DNA of 47,774 nucleotides from Bryobacterales bacterium (lineage in GTDB: Bacteria > Acidobacteriota > Terriglobia > Bryobacterales > Bryobacteraceae). The notes beneath the pieces are model-generated. The model did no database searches. It was given only the letters and a program-made list of their open reading frames with translations, and was not told where the DNA came from. This document shows positions 8,592 through 15,965 of this stretch, in pieces; the stretch's first letter is position 1; each line of letters starts with the position of its first letter. Position numbers and translations under genes: made by a program. Location: NCBI GenBank assembly GCA_003136675.1, contig PLFE01000200.1:1-47774 (forward strand). The letters run 5' to 3'.

Positions 8592-9344
8592 ATGCCACGC
8601 CGCTGCGAACTGCGCGAATTGGGACGCCTCGAATGGCACGAAGCCTTCGTCGTGCAGCAGAGCCTGGTTGAAAAACGCAAGCGCGGCGAGATCCCCGATC
8701 AGCTTCTCATCGTCGAGCATCCGCATGTGGTCACCATGGGGCGCAACGGCAAGGAAGCCAATCTGCTGGCGAGCCCGGAACTACTGTCGCGCGCGGGTAT
8801 CGGCTTTTACGAAACGGATCGCGGGGGCGATGTCACCTATCATGGCCCCGGCCAGATTGTGGGCTACCCCATTCTCGATCTACGCGATTGGAAGCGCGAC
8901 GTGCATCTTTACGTGCGCTCGATCGAGCAGGTCTTGATCGATACGCTCGCGGATTTCTGCATTACAGCCGGACGCGTCGAAGGCTGCACCGGCGTCTGGG
9001 TGGGCGGCGCCAAGCTGGCGGCCATCGGCGTTCACATCAGCCGCTGGATCACCACGCACGGTTTCGCTTTCAACCTGAATCCGGATCTGAAATACTTTCA
9101 ATACATTGTTCCGTGCGGATTGACCAAGCCCGTGACCAGCATGGAAAAGCTCGGCGCAGTGGCCCCATGGGACGCGGTGGTTTCACGGATCGCGACCCAT
9201 TTCGCACGCAATTTCGATTTCGAACTACTTGACGGAGAAGACTCGCATGGCAGACATATTGATGCCCCAGATGGGCGAAAGCATTGTCGAAGGAACGCTG
9301 ACGCGCTGGCTGAAGAAGGCTGGCGACAAAGTCGAGCGGGATGA
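8592..9344 (+). CDS. lipB: Octanoyl-[acyl-carrier-protein]:protein N-octanoyltransferase
   Basis: Starting at the ATG at 8592 (MPRRCELRELGRLEW) the product is 250 residues. LipB moves octanoyl groups from acyl carrier protein to the lipoyl domains of E2 and GcvH, the first step of lipoate synthesis. The family motif RGGDVTYHGPGQ and the catalytic pair Lys141 (GAKLAAIG) and Cys175 (PCGLTKPVTSM) are intact. The last 32 or so residues after NFDFELLDG read through the first 98 bases of the E2 gene in another frame and resemble no LipB tail, so the ancestral stop seems lost. The gene directly supplies the cofactor for its downstream neighbour. Confidence 0.93.
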   Translation: MPRRCELRELGRLEWHEAFVVQQSLVEKRKRGEIPDQLLIVEHPHVVTMGRNGKEANLLASPELLSRAGIGFYETDRGGDVTYHGPGQIVGYPILDLRDWKRDVHLYVRSIEQVLIDTLADFCITAGRVEGCTGVWVGGAKLAAIGVHISRWITTHGFAFNLNPDLKYFQYIVPCGLTKPVTSMEKLGAVAPWDAVVSRIATHFARNFDFELLDGEDSHGRHIDAPDGRKHCRRNADALAEEGWRQSRAG

Positions 9345-10524
9345 GCCGCTGTTTGAAATCTCCACCGACAAGGTGGATACCGAGATCCCTTCGCCCGTGG
9401 CGGGCGTGCTTTCCGAAGTGCTGGTAGAAGAAGGCAAGACCGTTGGCATCAATACGGTAGTGGCGCGCGTCACCGAAGAAGGCGCGGCGGCCGCTCCCGC
9501 GAAAGCCGAGGCTAAGCCGGAAGCGCCGCCTGTTGTGGCCGCGCCTCCTCCAACTCCGCCCGCACCTGCACCCACTCCGGAAGCCGCCGAGCCCGCCGGC
9601 CCACTCTCGCCTTTAGTTCGCAAGATGGCGCGCGAGAACGCAATCGATCTCGCCAAGGTCACTGGAACCGGCGCAGGGGGACGCATCACCAAACAGGATC
9701 TGGAAGCGTACATGGCAACCCCCGCACCTGTCGCGGCCGCGCCTGTTGCTGCTCCACCCGCACTCGCACCCCCACCCGCGCCCAAGAAACCTGAGGCAAC
9801 GCCTTTCGTTCCGCCCGCTCCGTTTACCGGCGCCAAGACGCGCATCGAGCCTCTGAGCAACATGCGCATCAAAATCGCCGAGCACATGGTGAACTCCAAG
9901 CGCACCTCCGCGCATGTCACCACCGTGCACCGGGTGGATATGACGCGCGTCGCCAAAATGCGCGCCAAGCATAAGGAGGATTTCGCCAGTCGCTACGGCA
10001 TGTCGCTCACCTTCCTGCCGTTCGTCACCCGCGCTACCGTGGAAGCGCTGCGAACCTATCCGCTGCTGAACGCATCCATCGACGGAACGAACATCGTTTA
10101 TCACAACGAAATCAACCTGGGCATCGCGGTAGCTCTTGAGAACGGACTCATCGTCCCCGTCATCCGCGGCGCGGATGAAAAGAACGTGCTGGGCCTGCAG
10201 CGCTCCATCGTCGATTTGGCGGCCCGCGCCCGCTCGCGTCAGTTGAAGCCCGACGAAGTGTTGGGCGGAACGTTCTCCATCACCAATTTCGGCAGCTTTG
10301 GAAGCGTGTTCGCCACGCCCATCATCAATCAGCCGCAAGTGGCCATCCTCGGCGTCGGCGCTGTCGAGAAAGTGCCAGTCGTCATTGATGACGCCATCGC
10401 CATTCGTTCCCAAGCTTTCCTCGCGCTCACGTTCGACCATCGCCTCGTCGACGGCGCGCTAGCCGATCAGTTCACCGCGAAAGTGAAGCACGTTCTCGAA
10501 ACCTGGTCTGAAGAGGTTTTGTGA
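9247..10524 (+). CDS. 2-oxo-acid dehydrogenase E2 (dihydrolipoamide acyltransferase)
   Basis: The 425-residue protein begins at the ATG at 9247 (MADILMPQMGES) inside the lipB tail. It has one lipoyl domain with Lys42 in STDKVDTE, an Ala/Pro-rich linker, a peripheral-subunit binding domain at about 119-157 (SPLVRKMARE...GAGGRITKQDL), a second Ala/Pro linker, and a catalytic domain ending FDHRLVDGA with His398 and Asp402. It forms the core of a pyruvate, 2-oxoglutarate or branched-chain 2-oxo-acid complex; which one cannot be told here because no E1 genes are in the window. A short in-frame extension from 9229 is less likely to be used. Confidence 0.93.
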   Translation: MADILMPQMGESIVEGTLTRWLKKAGDKVERDEPLFEISTDKVDTEIPSPVAGVLSEVLVEEGKTVGINTVVARVTEEGAAAAPAKAEAKPEAPPVVAAPPPTPPAPAPTPEAAEPAGPLSPLVRKMARENAIDLAKVTGTGAGGRITKQDLEAYMATPAPVAAAPVAAPPALAPPPAPKKPEATPFVPPAPFTGAKTRIEPLSNMRIKIAEHMVNSKRTSAHVTTVHRVDMTRVAKMRAKHKEDFASRYGMSLTFLPFVTRATVEALRTYPLLNASIDGTNIVYHNEINLGIAVALENGLIVPVIRGADEKNVLGLQRSIVDLAARARSRQLKPDEVLGGTFSITNFGSFGSVFATPIINQPQVAILGVGAVEKVPVVIDDAIAIRSQAFLALTFDHRLVDGALADQFTAKVKHVLETWSEEVL

Positions 10525-11012
10525 TCGAACGGGCCTTTCTTGATTTTTCAGTAGCCAAGCTGAGGCAGTACGTGGACCGTATCTCCGCCTGTGCGGACCG
10601 GCTCTCGGACGACGAGATCTGGACACGCGGCCACGCCACCGAAAACAGTATCGGGAACCTTTGCCTCCACCTTTCGGGCAATGTCCGCCAATGGATTCTT
10701 CAGGGCGTCAGGGATCGCGATTCTGAATTTACCGCCAAGGGTGGTGTGCCGCGGGCCGAGTTGATTGCGCAGTTAAGAGATACTGTCGAAGCCGCGTGTC
10801 AGGTGATCTCTTCCTTAGCCGCCGCACGTCTCGAAGACAAGATCACCGTGCAGGGATATCATCAGACGGTTCTCGAAGCGGTCTATCACGTAGTCGAGCA
10901 TTTCGCCGGACACACCGGCCAGATCATCTTCGCCACCAAGGCACTCCAAGGCGAAGATCTCGGCTTCTATCGCCACCTTTCGCAGCCACAGCACGGCGAA
11001 GCCACGCCGTAG
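10521..11012 (+). CDS. DinB-like four-helix protein
   Basis: The 163-residue product starts at a GTG that overlaps the E2 stop by 4 bases. It is all helical with the DinB/DUF1572-like pattern: an early His in CLHLSGN, and a VVEHFAGHTGQI segment supplying two more His, together the usual divalent-metal triad. Many DinB-superfamily proteins are thiol-dependent transferases (bacillithiol or mycothiol type), but the substrate here is unknown. Its place in the lipoate operon is presumably co-transcription rather than shared chemistry. Confidence 0.8.
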   Translation: MIERAFLDFSVAKLRQYVDRISACADRLSDDEIWTRGHATENSIGNLCLHLSGNVRQWILQGVRDRDSEFTAKGGVPRAELIAQLRDTVEAACQVISSLAAARLEDKITVQGYHQTVLEAVYHVVEHFAGHTGQIIFATKALQGEDLGFYRHLSQPQHGEATP

Positions 11013-11013
11013 C

Positions 11014-11469
11014 ATGCGAAGCTTTCGAATTCGTGAGGAACCCGGAAAAACGGTCCTCACCCGCGACCCGGACTACAAGGCGATCCTGCTGATCGCCGTC
11101 GTAGATGTCACGCTTTTTCTCGTGTACTCCAAGATTCCGATTGAGTTCCGCCTGGTTTCGCTGGCTGCGTTTACCGTGGTCTGTGCCGCCGTGCTCTGGC
11201 CGCGCATCGAAGGGGAAAGCGTAACCCTCAACAGCCGGAGCTTCCAATATCAACGCGGTCTCTTCCCACTCGTACTGACTACCGAACTCGAATGGCGAAA
11301 CCTGGATCCGCCGCACATTCTGAATGCCGGCGTTCGCGGAAGGCGTGGACCCATCGGCTTCAACGACAAACGTACGGGCCGGCAATATCGAATTGGCGCA
11401 GGATTAGGACCGCCGGATTGCCGGACGTTTCTCGCAGCCGTGGAGCGATTCAAGCCCGCATTTTTCTAA
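11014..11469 (+). CDS. Small membrane protein of unknown function
   Basis: The 151-residue product begins MRSFRIREEPGKTVLTRDPD, one base after the DinB-like gene. Two hydrophobic segments (about residues 24-41 and 46-62) are followed by a beta-rich cytoplasmic or periplasmic part. This resembles PH-like or photosystem-assembly-type membrane proteins in layout, but I do not recognise a family. It overlaps the convergent RES toxin gene by 20 bases at the 3' end. Probably the last gene of the lpdA operon. Confidence 0.6.
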   Translation: MRSFRIREEPGKTVLTRDPDYKAILLIAVVDVTLFLVYSKIPIEFRLVSLAAFTVVCAAVLWPRIEGESVTLNSRSFQYQRGLFPLVLTTELEWRNLDPPHILNAGVRGRRGPIGFNDKRTGRQYRIGAGLGPPDCRTFLAAVERFKPAFF

Positions 11470-12172
11470 CCCGGTGCTTGTAGCCAGTGCGCGTCGCCTG
11501 AAACCGGATCTCCAGCCGCGCACCTTGCCTCGGATGATAGACCAGAGCCGGCCGAAAGCACACCACACAACGCGCGCCCGCACGCCGAACACTGGGATAA
11601 ACCAGCCCATTCGATTGCATCTCGATCAGCCGTTGCGCCACCTTCTGCGACGCCGCATAGCACTGCGGCACAGGCTCCGGCAGCAGGCAATCCGCAAAGA
11701 ACTCGATATCGGGATCGAGCACATGAAAGGAGCACCGGAAATCCGCCAGCCAATCGTCATAGGTCGCGGTTTCTTCATCGGGCCGCTCCCACGGCAGCCC
11801 AGGAACCACGATCTCCGCCAGCCGCCGCGCCTTGTGATAGGTCACCTCGGCCAATGACGTTTCCAGTTCTCCGGCCGCGTACCACGCCCCGCGCGTGTGG
11901 TCATTAAACCGAGCCCCGGCTTCGCCCGTATGTGTAAACGCCGCATTCACGACATGAGCGTTTGGAATTCCATACACCAGTTCATAGGTGCTGATTCCCG
12001 CGAGGCCTTGCTGTTCTCCCTGAATCCGGTCGTTGGTCGCGCCATCCAGCAGAACCATGTCCGCCAGCATCCGCTCACTGTCGGCGATGTCTTCCAGAAC
12101 GGTTCCCATCTCACTGAAGCGCGACGGAATCAACCGGTGAAACGCATCGAATGCGAATGGTTCAACGCCCAC
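11450..12172 (-). CDS. RES-domain toxin
   Basis: The 240-residue protein matches RES-domain toxins, which degrade NAD+ in the cytoplasm. Family features seen are an N-terminal HRLIPSRF with the conserved Arg, the central ARFNDHTRGAWYAAGELETS with Arg, Tyr and Glu, and a C-terminal YPSVR where the conserved Ser sits. The start overlaps the end of the upstream Xre/MbcA/ParS-type antitoxin by 11 bases, the normal antitoxin-first order of RES-Xre modules. It is longer than minimal RES proteins because of an N-terminal extension of about 50 residues. Toxicity is inferred from family only. Confidence 0.88.
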   Translation of the reverse strand: MGVEPFAFDAFHRLIPSRFSEMGTVLEDIADSERMLADMVLLDGATNDRIQGEQQGLAGISTYELVYGIPNAHVVNAAFTHTGEAGARFNDHTRGAWYAAGELETSLAEVTYHKARRLAEIVVPGLPWERPDEETATYDDWLADFRCSFHVLDPDIEFFADCLLPEPVPQCYAASQKVAQRLIEMQSNGLVYPSVRRAGARCVVCFRPALVYHPRQGARLEIRFQATRTGYKHRVRKMRA

Positions 12173-12605
12173 CGCGCCAGCTATCCAATGCGCGTCGAAC
12201 CTGCATCATCCCAGGCTGACCTTGCCGCAGCATGTATTCCACCGGAGCCTGGCCGGAAAACAGGGGACCACGATTCGCCAGCGTAACCCAGCGGTCCGCC
12301 CACGGCTTGCCGAAGTAAATCTGCAGCGCCTTGTAGATGCCGATCACCAGCGAAACCCTCATGAGCGTATCCTGGTCGAGCTTTCTACCCCGGGGATTGG
12401 CCTTCCACGCATGGAAGGTCGACGACGCGATGCCGCCCAGCAAACCACGCGACTGGGCCTCGGTTAAGCTCCATTTTTCCGTGATCTTTACGAACGCCTT
12501 GATCGCGCTCACGCCGAGGCGCTCTCGTTCGGCAGCGTCGGTCAGATCGGGTGCGCGGTCGAACGCGTATCCGGCGACAATGGGCGGGCTGAGTAAAGCG
12601 GAAAT
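12162..12605 (-). CDS. Xre/MbcA/ParS-family antitoxin (start uncertain)
   Basis: The C-terminal part (GKPWADRWVTLANRG and the preceding helices) is the MbcA/ParS toxin-binding domain; the central helices (ITEKWSLTEAQSRGLLGG) resemble the DNA-binding half. The first usual start codon is a GTG at 12512, giving only 116 residues. The same frame stays open upstream to 12624, and the upstream codons read DLTDAAERERLG, which continues this family's typical N-terminus directly into VSAIKAF. No ATG, GTG or TTG exists there. An ATT at 12603-12605 preceded by GAGG at 6-base spacing, 20-odd bases after a near-consensus promoter, is the best start. It is therefore drawn from 12605 (147 residues). Confidence 0.78.
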   Translation of the reverse strand: MSALLSPPIVAGYAFDRAPDLTDAAERERLGVSAIKAFVKITEKWSLTEAQSRGLLGGIASSTFHAWKANPRGRKLDQDTLMRVSLVIGIYKALQIYFGKPWADRWVTLANRGPLFSGQAPVEYMLRQGQPGMMQVRRALDSWRGGR

Positions 12606-12628
12606 ACGCGACCTCGATTCCGAACACT

Positions 12629-12657
12629 ATTATCCTCGAAATCGGAGGTGATGGCAA
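12629..12657 (-). promoter_or_regulatory. Sigma-70-type promoter of the RES/Xre module
   Basis: On the minus strand TTGCCA (12652-12657) and GATAAT (12629-12634) are separated by exactly 17 bases. Each differs from consensus at one position. Transcription would begin near 12622, leaving a leader of about 17 bases with GAGG before the antitoxin reading frame. The promoter overlaps the space just after the zinc-ribbon gene stop, so the toxin-antitoxin genes need not depend on that gene. Confidence 0.65.
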
Positions 12658-12659
12658 AT

Positions 12660-13157
12660 CTACTTCTTGAACAGATTTTCGAACGCGTTCTTCGCATCGC
12701 TGGCATTGCGAGGTGGGGACGCGTTGATCCCCGCCATCCCCGACCGGGGACCGTTGCCATTCGCGCCTGGTCCGGCCGTGTCGCGAGCGACCGTGAAGCG
12801 CGGCGTGAACAGAGTGCATTCGTTCTTCTGATCCTTCACCGCGATCCGAACCGGGATCGGCTTCTGGCACTGAAAACGGGTAGAGGGCTCAAAATGGGCG
12901 CATTGCTTGCAGCAATGCAGTTGCGTTCCGCACTTCGGGCACACCCCCGAAAAATCCGTGCTCGCGGCAAGCATCGTCGAACAATTGAAGCAGCGCGCCG
13001 CGGTTACAGACTGAACCAGGCGGGGAAGGCGGGGCCCGGTTACGTCAATCGGCGGCTGCGAACCATTCTGTTTGGGTCGCTCGCGGTCGCCATTCTGGCC
13101 TCCGCGGCGTTCATTTTCCTGATAGCCGCGATGGGAATACTTGCGGTCTCCGTCCAT
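12660..13157 (-). CDS. Zinc-ribbon protein of unknown function
   Basis: The 165-residue protein has a disordered, charged N-terminus (MDGDRKYSHRGYQENERRGG), then a zinc-binding core: CFNC, CPKCG, CCKQC and two later Cys (FQCQKP and NECTLF). This suggests two treble-clef or ribbon-type metal sites. The C-terminal third is again low in order and rich in Asn, Gly and Pro. No signal peptide or membrane segment is present. It could bind nucleic acid or serve as a protein adaptor; nothing in the neighbourhood decides. It ends 3 bases before the antitoxin promoter. Confidence 0.7.
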   Translation of the reverse strand: MDGDRKYSHRGYQENERRGGQNGDRERPKQNGSQPPIDVTGPRLPRLVQSVTAARCFNCSTMLAASTDFSGVCPKCGTQLHCCKQCAHFEPSTRFQCQKPIPVRIAVKDQKNECTLFTPRFTVARDTAGPGANGNGPRSGMAGINASPPRNASDAKNAFENLFKK

Positions 13158-13371
13158 GCGAGGTCGGTACTCCTTGGGGGTGTTTGGGTCTTGGCGCGTA
13201 TTACGGGCTCAAAACGTCTCATCAATCGGATGGGATTCCTTCGAGGGAGTGGCCGGTTCCGCCCCGGCGCCTGTTCAAAACAGATCTGAGGCTGCGGTTC
13301 CGCCAACTGCTACAAGTACATACATACCACGTTTCCCGAAACGTTGCACGCAAGAAATGTATTCTTAATGA

Positions 13372-14760
13372 GTGTCGTTCTTTCCGGCGGGCTGCGCATT
13401 TCTCCTCCTCGCCACCACTTTGTATGCCAGCGGCGACCATCCGGTTTCAACAAAATCAACTCCGTCATCGCCATCCGGCTTGAGTCCGGGGTTGAGTCCG
13501 GGGTTGAGTCCTACGTGGAGCAAGGCCGTCGCGCCCATCCTCTTTGAGCACTGTGTAGAGTGTCACCGCCCTGGTCAACCTGCGCCGTTTGCTCTTCTCA
13601 GCTTCGACGACGCTCGCCGTCATGCCTCCCAAATCGCCGCCGTCACCCGCGCGCATTTCATGCCACCCTGGAAACCCATTGCCGGATTTGGGGACTTCGC
13701 GGGCGCACGGCGTCTCACGGCTCATGAAATCGCTGTGATTCAACGTTGGGCCAGGTCGGGCGCTCCACCGGGAGATCTCACACGGGCTCCCACTCCTCCC
13801 GTTTCCACGTCGGTTTGGCAACTCGGGCCACCTGATGAAGTCGCTCAAATGGCTGAACCGGTCGAGGTGCCCGCCGACGGCCCCGACCAATATCGATGCA
13901 TCACGCTGCCCCTGGTTTTCGACCGCGACCGCTATGTGCACGCATTTCAATTCTCCACCGAAGGAGCCACCACCATTCATCATGGTTTGTTTTTTGTGAA
14001 CGGCCGGCGATCAAAACCGAAAGAGAGCCAGTGGGAGTGCTTCGGTACGCCCGGATTCATTCCATCCGCCGGCCTGGGCGGTTGGACGCCGGGAATGGGA
14101 GCGGTATCCATGCCGCCCGGAACCGCGGTTCACATTCCCAAAGGCGCGCGACTCGTCATGCAGCTTCACTTCCATCCCGACGGGAAAACCGAAAAGGTCG
14201 CCCCGCAAATCGCGCTGTATTTTGCGGATCGCCCGCCCTCGCGAGTGCTGATGGACGTGGGCCTCGGCTCCAACGATATCGATATTCCGGCGGGCGAAAA
14301 GAACTACCAGGTGCGCGACAGCTTCACCCTCCCTGTGCCGGTTGAGGTGGTGGGAATCATTCCCCACGCGCATTACGTCTGCAAAGACATGAAGGCATGG
14401 GCGGTGCTTCCCGACGGGCACAAGCGCTGGCTCCTGTGGATTGCGGATTGGGACTTCAACTGGCAGAATCAGTTCCGGTACCGCACGCCGTTCGTCCTGC
14501 CCGCCGGCACGCGTCTCGAAATGGTTTTCACCTACGACAACTCGGCAGGTAACATTCGCAACCCAAACCATCCCCCCCAGCGTGTCACCTACGGCCCCGG
14601 CAGCACGGACGAAATGGCTGGCATTCATCTGCAGGTGATCCCCAAAAACGAAGCCGATATGCATGAGCTCGGCATGGCGCAATGGGGTAAGTTTATGCGC
14701 AGCCGGGGCGGCGAGTTCTACCGTCCATCACAGAAGCCTCCCACCGGTGAGAGAGAATAG
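13372..14760 (+). CDS. Secreted cytochrome c / copper type II monooxygenase-like protein
   Basis: The 462-residue product starts at a GTG and begins with a signal peptide (VSFFPAGCAFLLLATTLYA). After a low-order linker with three LSPG repeats comes a c-type haem site CVECH (about 61-65) in a short cytochrome-like domain. The rest has the two-domain beta pattern of ascorbate-dependent copper monooxygenases of the PHM/DBH class: TIHHG near 203, QLHFHP near 265 and HAHYV near 333 are candidate copper ligands. It would act in the periplasm as an electron-fed oxygenase. The copper role is inferred from motif order; the substrate is unknown. The HEAT-repeat gene follows 5 bases later. Confidence 0.72.
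   Translation: MSFFPAGCAFLLLATTLYASGDHPVSTKSTPSSPSGLSPGLSPGLSPTWSKAVAPILFEHCVECHRPGQPAPFALLSFDDARRHASQIAAVTRAHFMPPWKPIAGFGDFAGARRLTAHEIAVIQRWARSGAPPGDLTRAPTPPVSTSVWQLGPPDEVAQMAEPVEVPADGPDQYRCITLPLVFDRDRYVHAFQFSTEGATTIHHGLFFVNGRRSKPKESQWECFGTPGFIPSAGLGGWTPGMGAVSMPPGTAVHIPKGARLVMQLHFHPDGKTEKVAPQIALYFADRPPSRVLMDVGLGSNDIDIPAGEKNYQVRDSFTLPVPVEVVGIIPHAHYVCKDMKAWAVLPDGHKRWLLWIADWDFNWQNQFRYRTPFVLPAGTRLEMVFTYDNSAGNIRNPNHPPQRVTYGPGSTDEMAGIHLQVIPKNEADMHELGMAQWGKFMRSRGGEFYRPSQKPPTGERE
13480..13511 (+). repeat. 12-bp tandem repeat in coding sequence
   Basis: The unit TTGAGTCCGGGG occurs at 13480-13491 and 13492-13503, followed by eight bases of a third copy. It encodes LSPG-LSPG-LSP in the linker between the signal peptide and the haem motif of the secreted monooxygenase-like protein. 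Being in frame (12 bp), copy-number change would only alter linker length. Confidence 0.9.
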
Positions 14761-14765
14761 CCGGA

Positions 14766-15599
14766 ATGCGCCGATTCTCCAAGTTCCTCCTGACCATTAC
14801 CCTTTCAGTTCCTTTACTCGCCGACTCAACGACGAAAGCCTGGCAGGTCATCAAAAACGGATTGGCCGAGAAGGATGCCGACCATCGAGCTCAGGCCGTG
14901 CAGGCGCTCGGACTTCTTCCCGGCGATGCCCGGGCGCAGGCTCTGGCTGCCGATACGTTGAAAGATCCAGAGCCTCGGGTGCGCGCGGCGGCTGCTTCCG
15001 CTCTCGGCCAAATGAAAGCCCGAAGTGCTGCGCCGGCGTTAAGGAATCTGCTGCAGGACAAATCCGGCGAGGTGGTCATCGCCGCAGCCGACGCGCTGGT
15101 TCAATTCGGCGACCCCGCCGGCTTCGAACTCGACTACGAGATTTTAATGCGGCAGCGCAAAAGCGGCGGCAGCCTGATGGAACAGGAAAAGGAAATGCTG
15201 CATAACCCCAAAGAACTCGAAAAGATGGGGTTCGATCAAGGCATCGGATTCATCCCTTATGGCTCCATGGCTCTCACCGGGTTCCGGATGGTCACGAAGG
15301 ATTCCACCACCCCGGTAAGGGCGAAGGCTGCGCGTGCCCTCGGCAAAGATCCGGATCCGAAAAGCGCGCAGGCGCTCGTCGAAAGCCTGCAGGACGAGAA
15401 GTGGCTGGTTCGCACTGCCGCGGCAGCGGGAATTGCGGAGCGGAATGACCCCTCTCTTCTTCCCAAGGTGGTTCCATCTCTGGACGATAAAACGGAAATC
15501 GTCAGATATACGGCCGCGGCGGCCGTTCTGCGTCTTAGCAAATCCGGGGGGAAAATCGGCCCTCGGGTAAGCGTCAGGCCGGCCCGCCGCGCCCCTTAA
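14766..15599 (+). CDS. Secreted HEAT-repeat protein
   Basis: The 277-residue protein has a signal peptide (MRRFSKFLLTITLSVPLLA) and then helical HEAT/PBS-lyase-type repeats, seen as recurring 'D-x-x-x-x-V-R-x-x-A-A-x-A-L-G' units near residues 70-85, 100-120, 180-200, 210-230 and 240-260. An inserted segment at about 125-165 (MRQRKSGGSLMEQEKEML) breaks the array. Such proteins are usually binding scaffolds. It follows the monooxygenase-like gene by 5 bases and is probably its partner. The last residues (VSVRPARRAP) are basic and poorly ordered, and a terminator hairpin follows. Confidence 0.8.
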   Translation: MRRFSKFLLTITLSVPLLADSTTKAWQVIKNGLAEKDADHRAQAVQALGLLPGDARAQALAADTLKDPEPRVRAAAASALGQMKARSAAPALRNLLQDKSGEVVIAAADALVQFGDPAGFELDYEILMRQRKSGGSLMEQEKEMLHNPKELEKMGFDQGIGFIPYGSMALTGFRMVTKDSTTPVRAKAARALGKDPDPKSAQALVESLQDEKWLVRTAAAAGIAERNDPSLLPKVVPSLDDKTEIVRYTAAAAVLRLSKSGGKIGPRVSVRPARRAP

Positions 15600-15626
15600 T
15601 CCCCCATCCCCGTCATACAAGCCCCC

Positions 15627-15663
15627 GAAAGTACCCGTTTCGGGTAATAAATTTCGTTTTTTT
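15627..15663 (+). terminator. Probable intrinsic terminator
   Basis: ACCCG (15633-15637) and CGGGT (15641-15645) form a stem around a TTT loop; GAAA (15627-15630) and TTTC (15652-15655) can extend the pairing with internal mismatches. A run of seven T at 15657-15663 follows. It would end transcription of the monooxygenase/HEAT operon before the small peptide gene. Confidence 0.55.
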
Positions 15664-15778
15664 GGGACCTTCACCCCAAAATCAGCCAATTTGCACTAGC
15701 CAGATGAGGTACTTTCGGTACACAATCTTTCTATACGGGCAGTTCTGTACGCATTTACCCCTAAGGAGAGAAAACGAT

Positions 15779-15892
15779 ATGAAGCTCGCCAGAGTACTTC
15801 TGCTAGCTGTGATGGCCCTCGTAGTAGCCGAGACGATGCAGGACGCACACGCCGCGCCGCCGCCGTGCTGCCCCCCGATCTGCAAGAAGTAG
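15779..15892 (+). CDS. 37-residue secreted Cys/Pro-rich peptide
   Basis: A strong ribosome binding site (AAGGAGAG) lies 7-8 bases before the ATG at 15779. The product begins with a textbook signal peptide: basic MKLAR, a hydrophobic core (VLLLAVMALVV) and an AHA-type cleavage motif. Cleavage after AHA leaves a 12-residue mature peptide, APPPCCPPICKK, with three Cys and five Pro. I know no family for it. Possible roles are a metal- or thiol-binding peptide, a signal sensed by the membrane protein encoded 73 bases downstream, or a lipid-free wall peptide. It lies just after a terminator, so it must have its own promoter; only a weak -10-like TATACG near 15733 is visible. Confidence 0.65.
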   Translation: MKLARVLLLAVMALVVAETMQDAHAAPPPCCPPICKK

Positions 15893-15965
15893 ACCTGCAA
15901 GAAACAAAGATTTGCCCTGCACCGCTTGCTGAGGCCGCTCGATATCGGGCAGAATTAGGAGACCC

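Noticed and set aside
7238..8680. 480-residue minus-strand open frame across lpdA
   Set aside because: It is antisense to a clear dihydrolipoyl dehydrogenase and has a His/Asp/Leu composition typical of a shadow frame in GC-rich DNA.
12648..13289. 213-residue plus-strand frame
   Set aside because: Opposite strand has a Cys-rich zinc protein with sensible motifs; the plus frame is Arg-rich and lacks motifs.
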